A stretch of 64,000 nt of DNA from the NCBI GenBank assembly GCA_022494885.1, contig JAGVSM010001664.1:35508-99507 (forward strand), given 5' to 3'. The translations under genes were made by a program, and so were the position numbers. Within the stretch, counting starts at the first letter, position 1. Every line of letters starts with the position of its first letter. This stretch comes from Micrasema longulum. Its lineage: Eukaryota > Arthropoda > Insecta > Trichoptera > Brachycentridae. Positions 34,199 to 44,934 of this stretch are shown here, piece after piece. Under the pieces are notes generated by a model. That model did not search any database. It was not told the DNA's origin and worked only from the letters and a program-made list of their open reading frames with translations.

Positions 34199-34567
34199 GA
34201 ACAAATTAAGGTTTCTGAAGATGATTGGCTAAGATTTGATACACAGACGAATTTCAACAATTTTGTTACATTTGACGACAATATCCCAACGTGTGGGATA
34301 GAAACTATCGAAAGCTCGTGTGACGCAAGGTTGAAGGAGACAGCTGAAGAGGTCGATATTGATGAAGAGGAGCCGCCGCCTGTACCTTCATTTTCAGAAG
34401 CATGCACCATCTTCGAAAGATTAAAAACATTCTACTACTCACATTCAATAACTGATGCCGAAAAAAATATTATTTGCAAAGCCGAAAATATAATGTTGAC
34501 TTACGGGAATAAAACTGTAAAAAAACAAACGTCGGTGAAAGATTATTTCCAATGCAATAAACTTTAA
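34199..34567 (+). pseudogene. pogo/Tigger-like transposase C-terminal remnant
   Basis: Open from 34199 with VSEDDWLRFDTQTNFNNFV, an acidic EEVDIDEEEPPPVPSFSEA stretch, then ACTIFERLKTFYYSH and a basic end KKQTSVKDYF. This acidic tail followed by a LERL-type helix and a QT-[ST]-[IV]-[KT]-D-[YF]-F end is typical of the C-terminus of pogo/Tigger and jerky-like proteins. The catalytic and DNA-binding parts are missing. Confidence 0.65.
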
Positions 34568-34569
34568 TA

Positions 34570-36730
34570 CTTTTTTTGTTTTTGTTCCGCTTTCTAATTT
34601 TATTTAAACACATTTATTTACACCTGAAACTTTTTTAGAATTTTAACCTGCCAATGGTAATGCAGATTGCCAGGGCGGTATCTTTACCCGATCTTATCTC
34701 CTTGTGTATTGACCTCTTATTCCCGCATTCATAGTTTATTTTAATAAGTCCCTTTAAAAACGATAGATAGAGGTTTCACTGTAATTGGTCTAATTTATAC
34801 AATGATTAATTTAACATTTTTTGTGTAATTTTAACAATGATTAATATTTAAGGAGAAGATTAACCCTTTTATGTTTAAGGGGGTATATAGGGTTCCCCAG
34901 GAAGCATTTTTTTTCAATAACTTTAATTTTTTACGCATTCCCACTCCTACCTTACAATGTTAACCTTTGAATATATCAAAATTATTGAAATATTTTTCCG
35001 TCGAATTTTTTCAATAACAATCCACATATTTGTCCTTGCATTTCTCTTGCGCAAACAGCAAACATTACAATTCATTCGCTCCACAGTTTAATAATCTTTG
35101 ATACGGTCAGATTGCATGTATGCCTCCTGCTCTTTGGTCACTTATTTCCAGCAATAACCACAAAAATCCGGATTTTGTGTGAGATTTTACATGCATTCCC
35201 ATTCCAATTCCCCGCTAAAATTGAGTGACTTTAGATCAGTGTTATTCAACATGTAACAGCGAGTGGAGCGCGATGCCATACAGCATCCTCTCAAAACAGT
35301 ATTTTATGAAAAATATATGAATTTCGCAGAAAACTCGAAATATTATGAAACAGTTTTATTAACACTACCATGACAATTGTAACGACACAATTTTTTTTAA
35401 AGTCATATTTATAGCATTTTAGCAGGGGTATTCCTAGTACCCCCTTCCAGAAGTCGTTAATTTTTTTGGGGATCCACAACAAAAGACAGTGGCTAAAAAT
35501 AAAGACAATATTTCGTGGTGATTGATTTTATTTTTTTTATATAAAATTTGTAAATATACACAAAATAAAATAGTTTTTTTAGACACATAATTGATTAAAT
35601 ACACATTTATTAAAATTGACTGCCTAGTGCATCCTTTTGAGGAAATAGTCAAAGTATAGATACCTACATACAACAATGTTGATATTACTTAATTCTATGA
35701 TTCTGCTGTCAAATCAAAATAATTTTAAAACAAAATATCAACCAAAGACCTTAGTTTAATCAGAGGCGAACCTACCACAGGTCTAGTTGGCACAAAGAAC
35801 CAGACACTTGCTGACAAGGGAGGGGAGAATACTATGCACATATTAATTTACAAACATGTATATTCCCGTCCCTTTTCAGTAAGTGACTGGCGCTAGATCC
35901 GGCACTGGGTTAAATAAACAAAGTTTTGATAATATTGATGTTTTTTAACGATCTTCCATGATAAAACTTCAGTTTACTCTAGAAATATCTACAAATAACT
36001 GATTTTAATAAAAATGTCAGTAAAATTTCTGGGTTTGGTTGAATTGTTTTGTTTATTAAAGAGCTCATTGGTCAATAAACAAAATAATAAAACTACGCCA
36101 AGAGATTTTATAGATATTTAGATATTAGATATTTTTATCAAAATCATTGACAATATTTTGATTTATAAAATAAACTCGTTTGACCTTTCCCTCACTAGAA
36201 ATCAAAAAATTACGCATGATCCAAATGCGGGGACCAAACGACACGAGCGCCTACTTGTATATGGCGTCAGGAGAATAAAACGTTGGAAGTGCTTATGAGG
36301 TGCAATAATTTAGTTATGTTTTCGCATACACATATTTTACTCATTCGTGTATTTTATTAATTTTTGTTAGTTGGTCGAATGCTTATGTACATAAATTAAA
36401 ATTGATCTTTGTATTATTTATGTCTTTTTTTGTTTTAATATTTAAAAAAAAAAAAAAACAACTATTTCAAAATTTAAAAACAAAAACAGGATAATGCTTC
36501 TTTTGATTAATTTCACGGTTACAAAAAACATACGGCAAATAGCTTTAATAATACTTGAGTTATCGAATTAAATTCGGTATATTTAAATTTTAGTATGAAT
36601 TTTTTCGTGTTATGTATGCATTGAAATATTTTGTAATGTACATAAACGTTTATAAAATAAATAAATTGAAATTGAAAATGAAATCTCTTATGAAATATTA
36701 ATGTGTTTTTTTAATAACATTTAACTTAAA
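34570..36730. other. Intergenic AT-rich DNA
   Basis: No gene, and no repeat that I could match to others in the window. ORFs of up to 80 codons on the minus strand look random. Confidence 0.5.
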
Positions 36731-36734
36731 TATT

Positions 36735-36900
36735 TAACAAGTCAACAATATTTTGAGTTTGTCCAAATTTTTGTAGACAAGGACCGGATTCAACTCCCTG
36801 GGGAGCTGTTTATATGAACATATTACAACAGAGAAGAAGTTGATAAATCCACCTGGTCCATGAAGAAGTATAGAAATTGAAAAAATAACATTTTTAGGCG
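36735..36900 (+). repeat. Inner part of the foldback family
   Basis: GTCAACAATATTTTGAGTTT, GATTCAACTCCCTGGGGAGC and AGTATAGAAATTGAAAAAAT match 27540-27690. A SINE follows directly. Confidence 0.7.
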
Positions 36901-36925
36901 TTGCGTTGCGTTATTTTTTTATTTT

Positions 36926-37080
36926 TTGCACCACAACAGGCCAGGAGGCCCAATTACAGTGGTGAATTACATTACAGAACAACCAGGCTTGAGAAAAATC
37001 ACATTTTTAATTTTTGTGTGTTCTCACCGGGAATCGAACCCGGAACCTTCCGTGCGTGAGTCAAGCGTCTTGACCACTAC
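36926..37080 (-). mobile_element. tRNA-derived SINE family 1, joined to a second tRNA-like head
   Basis: Complement of the family 1 body with the B-box complement GGAATCGAACC. The head is cut at 37080 and continues into AGAGACCTCTTGCACGGTAG (37097-37150), the complement of a family 2 head, giving a chimeric junction. Confidence 0.75.
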
Positions 37081-37287
37081 AATCAAAGGAATCAAACCAG
37101 AGACCTCTTGCACGGTAGGCAAATGCACTGACCATTACAAAACAAGGCCGACGATAAAATAAATACAAAAGAATATGTCAATCATCCCTAATTTCGCCAT
37201 TCCCCGCGGGCTGCAGTTTGCCCAGGGTTGTTATGGACAGCCAGTATAAAAATAATGTTTAAATTTGTTGCAACACAGAAGGAAAAC

Positions 37288-37542
37288 GTCGGCCTCGCGG
37301 TGTAATGGTCAGCGCATTTGCCTACCATGCAAGAGGTCTCGGGTTGATATGAAATATTATTTAAAAGGGTGATTTTACACTAGAATATTTCATAGTCCCT
37401 CGACTGGGACCTGGTAGCGTAAGACTGATCACCTTACCTTCATATAAAAAAAATTGATCAAGATACGCTGCGATTGGTGTACCAATGCAGTGCCCTACGC
37501 ACCATTAGGTGCGCAAAGGGAATGATGATGATGATGATGATG
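37288..37542 (+). mobile_element. Full-length SINE family 2 with 11-bp target duplication
   Basis: The tRNA-like head GTCGGCCTCGCGGTGTAATG is followed by the shared body (TGATCAAGATACGCTGCGAT) and a (GAT)n tail. AGAAGGAAAAC is directly repeated at 37277-37287 and 37543-37553, splitting an arm of the foldback repeat. The B box is damaged (GGTTGATAT). Confidence 0.9.
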
Positions 37543-37553
37543 AGAAGGAAAAC

Positions 37554-37930
37554 ACTTTTGAGAAGGGAATATGGGAGTCCAGGCATTTACAGGGCCTACA
37601 ACCTGTCATTGGCTGGTCCAAGTGGCCACCTTACACACTGTGCAACATTCACCATTCTGCCTATGTTTGAACATCCACACTTCCTCAACTCTTTCATCTG
37701 TTGAGCTTTGTGAAGTAAAAGAGTTGAAACCTTTATCGTGTGGGTGAGATTCATCCGGCTGAACCAATTCACCTACTAGGCAACGCCTGAAAACAATTTT
37801 CCTATTTTTTATACTTCTTCTTTTACCAAGTAGTTAATTCAACAGCCAATGACAGGTCGTAGGCCCTGTAAATGCCTGGACTCCCATATTCCCTTCTCAA
37901 AAGTGTTTTCCCTCTCTGTTGCAGCAAATT
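37554..37930. repeat. Foldback family, both arms
   Basis: Left arm with GGGAGTCCAGGCATTTACAG through CTCAACTCTTTCATCTGTTG; right arm from about 37842 (GCCAATGACAGGTCGTAGGC) to CCCTCTCTGTTGCAGCAAAT. The inner arm ends are deleted relative to other copies. Confidence 0.7.
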
Positions 37931-38075
37931 TAAATATGAACAACTCCTTAGGGAGAAAATCCAGCCAGTCTGCAAGCATTTGGACATACTCAAAATATTT
38001 TTAAAGATAACGTGTCTATTTATTATACGTCATTGTCTATTTATTATACATATCTGTTTTTTTTTGCTTATAGTC

Positions 38076-39840
38076 CTTAAAATATAGCTTGATTAGAATG
38101 ACAGCTGTCAAACTAATTTCATTAGTGATGGGAAATTACTGATCACTGATCAAATCGATTTTATCAGTTTTTTCATGCAATCATGAAACTCTGTTTCCGA
38201 AAATTGATATAAAAACGCAAAAACAAGCCTATTATAGTGTGTTTAACACAATTACCAAAAAATAAGACATTTATACTTTTTTCATGAACAACATCGAATG
38301 AATTATTTTTTTATTCAATCAATTTACATTGATCAATTTGTCCCATCTCTAACGTTTTTGAAAAATGATGTAACCTTGTAAGAACGTCGTTAATATTTAG
38401 GTTTATTTTAGTTTTTTTTAGTTTTAAAGCTGATTTTATATATTTATGTTGATTTATGTGTCAACCCAGTGTTGACCCAAAAACATTGATACAAAGAAGA
38501 AAATAGAAAAGACACAAAAGAGTATAAAAAGCAAAATACCAGATTCATTCATATCTCAAATGAACGTAAGTGACCTAGAATACGGGGCTGATATTAATAC
38601 TTTAATGGATCACTTAACATGCACGGATGACAGCGTAACACCCACCACTATCTTTAAAGATAGGAAACAATTACATATAACAGATATTGAAATGCAGGAC
38701 ACAGAACCTGTAACTTCTCCCACTGAGAAATCTCTTAGATTGCAAGTTGAAAATATAGAGAAATTATCAGATTTAATAAGAATGTCCCAGTTTCCGTCCT
38801 CTGAGGAGATATTAATATTGGTTAAGATAGTCTCAGATTATCTGCCTGTCCATCAGTCTAAGACACTCGCAGCGAATTATTCTCGGACCATAGAACAAAT
38901 AGGTGCAAATTGGGACTCTAAAAAACTAGAGATGGCTCCATCACTGACTTATGATGTATCTCCCTTCTATTTTAATCTTTTGGGCACAACAAGTGCATAT
39001 TCATACTGTAATTCTAGAGATTATAAAGAGATTGCCTCCACATTGGCAAATTCTACAGGCCACATCAAGTCCTGTTCCAAACAAATGTCAGAACAAGTTC
39101 AAGCTGGCATAGTTTCATTGGAACATCAGACTGTACAATACAATCAAATAGCAAGGGTAGTAGGTGATCTGATCAACAGAATTGAAGTCACAAACTTCGA
39201 AGCTACAAAGTTAAACTTTAAGGCTCCCTCAAAATCACACATACCTTCTTCATCCAGATCCTCAACAAATATTGGTGAAATTCCCACCTGTATACGAAAG
39301 TTAGATCTAAGTATACAAGGTACATACAAATGTGATTATGGTGTCCTTCTATATGATACAAAATTGTCATGGTTCCCTATAGGCAATGAAGGGCTCATTC
39401 TTGATGCCTGGGTCAAGACTGGAATTAGTATTCAAGGTCTTGAGAGACTTTTTAATAATGATTTGGACCAAATTGTAAGATATACCAATGAACATCAGGA
39501 TATAATCTTACGACTATTTAGGGAAGTTCATCCCAATATCAGGTATGCTATCTTTTCAGAGATTTACAACGCTACTACACCAAAAACACATCAGTGGTAT
39601 AAGAACTAAGACTATTATGAAGATTATCAAACACATCAAATACCTGAACTAATACCTAATAAGAAAACAAAAGCAAATAATTATGACAATATGAGGAAGC
39701 ATTGTATTAAAAAAATAAATTAACACGCCAGATACAAATTATTTTTCGTGTGTCAATATAAATAACTCCTTAGATGTCACTACAAAGTTATGTCGTCACT
39801 TTTTCTGACAAACGTAATTCTAATCAAGCTATATTTTAAG
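38076..39840. repeat. Inverted-repeat unit bracketing the 349-codon ORF
   Basis: Bases 38076-38099 and 39817-39840 are perfect 24-nt reverse complements; weaker similarity extends outward (TATAGTC against TAAAGTT). The unit is 1765 bp and contains the ORF 38560-39609. Its first 280 bp are related to 8335-8600, where the left repeat recurs with four mismatches. Within that stretch a smaller TIR-like pair (GTGATGGGAAATT near 38127 and its complement near 38350) suggests a nested MITE. No target duplication could be assigned. Confidence 0.6.
38560..39609 (+). CDS. Intact 349-codon ORF of unknown function, inside an inverted-repeat unit
   Basis: I do not recognise this protein. It is the longest uninterrupted ORF in the window, in AT-rich DNA where chance ORFs are under 110 codons. 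Layout: residues 1-60 acidic and Ser/Thr-rich; 156-212 predicted amphipathic helix or coiled coil; 221-239 low-complexity Ser/Lys linker (SSSRSS); 245-349 compact, with GLERLFNNDL and IRYAIFSEIYN. No DDE or RT motif, zinc finger, signal peptide or membrane segment. This acidic-N, oligomerising-middle, folded-C layout resembles phosphoproteins of negative-strand RNA viruses, so an endogenous viral element is one reading. A transposon accessory protein or a domesticated gene are others. A-rich leader upstream and AT-rich trailer downstream; no introns seen. Confidence 0.5.
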   Translation: MNVSDLEYGADINTLMDHLTCTDDSVTPTTIFKDRKQLHITDIEMQDTEPVTSPTEKSLRLQVENIEKLSDLIRMSQFPSSEEILILVKIVSDYLPVHQSKTLAANYSRTIEQIGANWDSKKLEMAPSLTYDVSPFYFNLLGTTSAYSYCNSRDYKEIASTLANSTGHIKSCSKQMSEQVQAGIVSLEHQTVQYNQIARVVGDLINRIEVTNFEATKLNFKAPSKSHIPSSSRSSTNIGEIPTCIRKLDLSIQGTYKCDYGVLLYDTKLSWFPIGNEGLILDAWVKTGISIQGLERLFNNDLDQIVRYTNEHQDIILRLFREVHPNIRYAIFSEIYNATTPKTHQWYKN

Positions 39841-40979
39841 AACTTTAGTAATGAACTGGACGATCGAAGTAACTTACGACATTATAAAATTGTTAAAATA
39901 ACACTTACACAATATTATTTACAGGAAACATTTTATTGTAACTTAAAATTATGCAATTTCGAGTCAATTTTTTTAGGATTAAAAATTAGTTAAGCGCTAA
40001 ATGAAATTGTGCAGTCGAACTCGGTTATAACGATCACAGAAATAGCGAGATCTCGGATGTAACGAGGAAACAGTAGTTGACATTTTAGTTCATGGTTTTC
40101 TCCATACAATTATTCACTGTTATAACGAGCTACTTCTCGGACATACCGAACTAAAGTATTGTCAAAAATTACACAAAAGATCTTCAATTGTTAAAAACAT
40201 CGTTCTCGAAATAAGAATCCAAGTAATAAAATCTAAACAGTCGGCTAACGTAAAGGATAAATACCGCCGGGCGTTGGGATCGAATTATGTTTATAGTAAG
40301 TTATGTAAGTGTCTAAGTACCTAATTGGATTTTTCGCCGAAAATATTGAAAAATGAACACATATAGTTTTTCAAAAATCCACGCTTTGTAAACTTAGTAA
40401 GTGCCGGTTAGGCACATTGTTACAATTTACAGCGGCTTTTGTAGTTTATGAATGACATGCTCCACGCACATTCCACGCTCCGCGCATATTCCACGCCCAG
40501 CCTCCGAACAGGCTGGGTGTGAAATATAGTTCCTCTCTCCCACTTTAGTTTAAAATTTTAAAATATGTGTTTAATTGTTCTAAACATTGAGTTAAGTCGC
40601 TGAGGTGTGGACATGCTATAAACAAAGAGTGAGAAGAAAGATAATTCATTTAAAGCATTGTTTTATACACATTATTATATTCAACGCTTTGTTCCAAACA
40701 AAATATATTTACTCGTGATTTTATAACTATGCTTCTGTTAAAACTGTTCAAAAATGTGTTTATATGTGAAAATCAAGTGCCGAAATTGAACTATTTATTA
40801 TAATTATAATAAGTTAAGGAATGCTATCTTTGTTTAGTTTTTTATCGTTTACTTTTTGTGCTGTTACATGTTCACTTAATTGCCATACTTACTAGTTCCT
40901 TGCTCGATGTATTATTATTTTTTATTTTTATTGTAATCTTTTTCAACTTTTTAAAATCATTATTATGCTGATGAAATTC

Positions 40980-41412
40980 GACTGGTCAATGCACTTTGTA
41001 GCTGCAAGACTTTTTGTTAGCTATCATATTTTATAAATCGTATTATGTAAATATAATCATCTATCAAATATCTAAATTTAGTAAATGAGGTCTAGAATTT
41101 CAACCGTCCATGCGCTCAGTAGCTGCAAGACTTGTTGTAATCTAACTTCTATTTTTATAAATTTGTTTTTTATTTCGTTTTTTACAATATCACTGAAACT
41201 CTAAACTTCATTGTCAGATGAATTTAAAAAAAAATGTAAATAGGGGCTAGATTTCTTACTGTCCATGCGCTCCGTAGCTGCAAGACGTGCTATATTGTGA
41301 TCTAGCGTGATCTAGCTCCTATATATCGTATTTTTTATATATCATAATTGGAGACGAGGAACTAGAATCCCAACCGTCCATGCGCTCTGTAGCTGCAAGA
41401 CGTGCTGGGATA
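40980..41412 (+). repeat. Four dispersed copies of a TCCATGCGCTCNGTAGCTGC block
   Basis: The block with GTAGCTGCAAGACNTG recurs at about 40985, 41106, 41260 and 41370, spaced 110-155 bp, each preceded by CTAGAATT/TTCAACCGTCC-type bases. Inside the 40012-41807 element. Confidence 0.7.
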
Positions 41413-41414
41413 TT

Positions 41415-41505
41415 TATTTATTGTACAGCACCCTTGAGGTGATTTTCTCAAAAATGGCGCTATATAAATTATCCAAACATATATATATATATATGTATGT
41501 ATATA
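41415..41505 (+). mobile_element. LINE 3'-end motif (L2/CR1-like) and (AT)n
   Basis: CACCCTTGAGGTGATTTTCT and AAAATGGCGCTATATAAATT are the complement of the block at 51960-52020, next to a LINE C-terminal fragment. An (AT)n run follows at 41482-41500. Confidence 0.5.
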
Positions 41506-42099
41506 TGCTAGTTTTTGGGTTTTTAAGGGGCTTTTTTAGATTTTTTAATGTTCTAGGCTTATTTCAACTCACAATAAACATTACAAGTGGGTGATATCAA
41601 ATGGGTTCTAGACCACATCAGTTAAAACCTAACCACTGTAAAAAAAATCTGTATGAATTATATGTACACAAATGTATTTACTTGTTTACTTAGTGACAAT
41701 GTGCAATAGCGATTGTATAAAAAAACCTTTCTCTGGTACAACGAGTAACGCTTATAACGAGCAAATTCAAGTGGTTCCATCTTCCTCGTAATAACCAAGT
41801 TCGACTGTATTTTGAAAATGTACTCTCGATGATAACGCTAGTATTATGGTGTAATAAATGGTATCACAAGTTTATTTATTGACACAGGAGAAGGTTGATG
41901 ACATCCCCAGCTTTCACTCCTATTTAATGAGGGAAGTTACTTAGGCCCCCACCAGTCTAAGGGTGTAGGTCACAACGAAACCCCTTGACTGGTAAAAATT
42001 GATGGATAAAAGTGATCAAAGTATTAGATGTTAACATAAGTTGTGTGTGATTTTTAACACCAAAATTAAAACAAAATGGTACATGGATCAACCTTGGCA

Positions 42100-42775
42100 C
42101 ATAAATGTTTGTCGCATGTACGATAGACGCACAAATGTTGAGATCTGTACATTATGTAAGGCTGAGACAAGCATTATCGACAAAATCAAGAAAAGAGCTC
42201 TGAAATCATAAACATATCACAATAACAGATCTATTAAACGGTTACAATAATAAATATTTGTCGCAAGAGGCAGAATTAGTAGTTCACAACGGAGTCCTGG
42301 TCCCGACCCTGATGTATGGGAGCGAAGTGTGGACTTGGAAAAACAGGGATGAATGTAGGCCGAATGCTGTCGAAATGCGATCTGCCAGGCGAATGTGTGG
42401 TAAAACTATGTACGATAGATGCACAAATGTTGAGATCTGTACATTATGTAAGGCTGAGACAAGCGTTATGGACAGAATCAAGAAAGGAGCTGCGCGCTGG
42501 TTTGGACATGTAGAGCGAATGGACAGCGAAAGAACGGCTAAGAATATTTACAATGTGAATGTTGATGGATGCAGAAATACAGGAAGACCGAGAAAAACAT
42601 GGCATGAGCAAATCCAACAAATACTCGAAGATGGACGTGTCGAAAGTCAGAATAATCGGCACGCATGCATTAAAAGATGTATGAATGTAGAGAAAGCGAG
42701 ACCTGTATGCAAAGATAGAGTGATGTGGCGTTCTATCCTCTCTGCCTACCCTTATGGAGAAACGGTGTGATGGTT
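42100..42775 (+). mobile_element. RTE-like 3' fragment with longest open tail (170 codons)
   Basis: Open 42258-42770: [20 protein letters not shown], then [34 protein letters not shown] and [19 protein letters not shown] partial duplicate of the [11 protein letters not shown] part lies just upstream at 42115-42200. Truncated 5'; no RT motif. Confidence 0.85.
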
Positions 42776-42877
42776 TGTTGTTATTATTATATGTCATTTG
42801 AAAGAAAATTTATTTCATTCATTTAAAGAGTTACAAGATATTGTTCGATTTCACGTGGCGTATATTATTTTATTGTC

Positions 42878-43262
42878 GGTTTTGTGGTGTAGTGGTCAGC
42901 ACGTTTGCGTGCTTACCACTACACGGGTTCAATTCCCGATGGGGTTTTTATTTTTAAAAAATAAATTATTTATCATATTTTTTTCTTTGCATTTTACAAT
43001 AGATAAGTTACAAATACAAAAAAACTCTTACATTAACACAAAAAAAAAAACGAATAAAAAAATTATGGTTGACATGAAATATTTATTGAAAAAGGTGTTT
43101 TTACACTAGAATATTTCACAGTCCCTGGACTGGTATCTGAAGTGTAAGACAGATCATCTTACCTTCAAGTAATAAAAATTATCAAGACACACACTGCGAT
43201 TGGTGTACCAATGCGGTGCCCTATGCACCATTAGGTGCGGAAAGGGAATGATGATGGTGATA
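42878..43262 (+). mobile_element. SINE family 2 variant with an extra A-rich segment
   Basis: Head GTTTTGTGGTGTAGTGGTCA with B box GGTTCAATTCC (42928-42938), an A/T-rich insert 42950-43060, then the family body (CACTAGAATATTTCACAGTC, GTGCCCTATGCACCATTAGG) and a GATGATG tail. No acceptor-stem pairing, so not a tRNA gene. Confidence 0.75.
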
Positions 43263-43629
43263 TTATTTTATTTGATTACAAGCCTTCAAAATGGAATGTC
43301 CAGTAGACGAAAGTGAGCATTTTCGACACATGCTCCGTTCGCGTTCAACCGAGGGAATAAAGCTGCTTGCGATATTTGCGCAGTGTCCAGTGAAGCTGCT
43401 AAGAATTGTTGAGAACACATTCGTACTAATTTGATGTTTACCTATTTTTTTTTCCTATTCTTTTAATTTGGAATAAAATGTACACAACTTATGTTAACTC
43501 CCAATAGTATTTTTCTTAATATAATTTAAATGTTGCCCCACCAAGAAATTTTAGTAGAGAAACTCAATGTATAATTTTGTACCAATGAGTAAGTTCTGTG
43601 CTACGGGAAATTTGATATAAAAATATGAA

Positions 43630-43740
43630 AAATGGTGAACGTTACGCAATGTGTAAAGTGACCACTTAAACCAGCCCTGTTAATGCCTAGACTTCCATAT
43701 TCCCTTCTCAAAAATGTTTTCCCTCTCTTTTGAAATAAAT
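43630..43740 (-). repeat. Arm of the GTTGCAACAGAG foldback family
   Basis: AAATGGTGAACGTTACGCAA to CTCAAAAATGTTTTCCCTCT, truncated. Confidence 0.6.
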
Positions 43741-43941
43741 GAAAATGGCAGTTTGGAATAGTTTCCATATTTACACTGGCGAAATTCAAGTATGTGATGG
43801 CGCAGCAGGATTATACGTCGCGAAACGTAAATATTTTGACATTTAAAATTAGGTGTTCACGGATGTTCCATTGTGATCGCGAATACGATAATCAACCATG
43901 GTGAGAAATTGTCACGTTATCGATAGTTATTTGTGATTGAG
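43741..43941 (-). repeat. Partial copy of the TCAATCACA TIR element
   Basis: CCATATTTACACTGGCGAAA, TTATACGTCGCGAAACGTAA and GATAGTTATTTGTGATTGA match 45557-45740 in reverse. Confidence 0.7.
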
Positions 43942-44019
43942 CTACTGGTTATTGTTTCCATGAACATGTGACTTTTCAAAGTAGTTAATTTTTATTCGAG
44001 CCATTTTTATTATTTTTTA

Positions 44020-44415
44020 TTCATCAATACTGCTCTACGGGGTTGAGACATGGACTCTCAAGGTAAACTCCATGAACCGATTAGAGGCTTTTGAAATGTG
44101 GCTTCACCGGAGAATGCCGAGAATCCCGTGGACAGATTTAGTGACCAACGTGGAGGTGTTGAGACGAGCCAGTGCCGAAAAAGAACTACTGACCTCAATA
44201 AAACAGAGAAAACTCGCATATCTGGGCCATATCATGCGCGGGAAAGATCGAGGGAAAGCGTGGAGTTGGAAGGCGACAGATGTCCTGGTTGAGAAACATC
44301 CGCGACTGGACGGGAATGCGCGGAGTTGAGGCGCTGTTCCAGTTGGGGCAGGACCGAATGCCTACTCTAGATTGATCGCCAACGTCGGGGAGACCTGATA
44401 TGGCACAGAAAGAAG
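44020..44415 (+). mobile_element. RTE/BovB-like RT C-terminal fragment (second RTE type)
   Basis: SMNRLEAFEMWLHRRMPRIP, VLRRASAEKELLTSIKQRKL and YLGHIMRG, then a frameshift to GRRQMSWLRNIRDWTG. This YLGH...R.MSWL.N pattern is characteristic of RTE/BovB-type LINEs and differs from the RWFGHVERM family. It lies just downstream of METTL3. Confidence 0.8.
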
Positions 44416-44816
44416 AAGATTCATGCAATTAAATGCTATAATTTTTACCGCATGTAAGAAAACATTTTTTATATCCTATTTTCCATAGCACTGAACTTCC
44501 CCATTGAGTAAAATATCAAAAAGCACACTGTAATAATAACAATGCTAAAGTGTTCTTCTCATATTTTAACAGTCAAATGAGCAAATACCACAAAAAGTAC
44601 TGAGTGCCATTACTGTCAATATGCATTGAGTTACGAGCATTAATCAATTTGAAAAAAATTGTCCATGCTCTCCCACAAATTGGCCGATTAAGACAAACCA
44701 CAGTATTCACCTGGGGGACGATTTGTACATACTTACGCTATGTGGTTCTTTACCGAATAACACAGATAAGCTTAAAGGTATCATAGATTAAAACATGGTT
44801 GTAAAGTCAGTTTGTT

Positions 44817-44934
44817 CTACGTCGCTGGCGGTTTTGGCGTCATACAATTTCCATCAGGGTATCGTTTTTGAAAAGCTTGTATCAGTTCTGGATCCACGAG
44901 GCGAACTCCATCTACTTGATTACCTAAAGTTATC
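44817..44934 (-). CDS. Mettl3: METTL3 coding exon 12 (C-terminus and stop)
   Basis: Trp584 plus codons 585-622 and TAG. It starts [20 protein letters not shown], then [10 protein letters not shown] and a short Pro-rich end. The acceptor follows a T-rich tract (TTTTTAG). N589 and Q590 correspond to human N549 and Q550, which contact the cofactor, so this exon is needed for activity. It was found by searching downstream for the family tail. Confidence 0.92.

Larger units (their letters stand above)
40012..41807. mobile_element. Tigger/pogo-like TIR element with internal repeats
   Basis: The left end CAGTCGAACTCGGTTATAAC and the right-end complement CAGTCGAACTTGGTTATTAC agree at 20 of 22 positions. 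TA follows the right end, while TG precedes the left one, so one side of a TA duplication may have mutated. TTATAACGA repeats near both ends are pogo-like. The 1.8-kb interior lacks a transposase. Confidence 0.6.

Noticed and set aside
44020..44415. Possible additional METTL3 exons or neighbouring host gene
   Set aside because: The protein pattern is that of an RTE/BovB-like LINE end with a frameshift, beyond the METTL3 stop at 44817.
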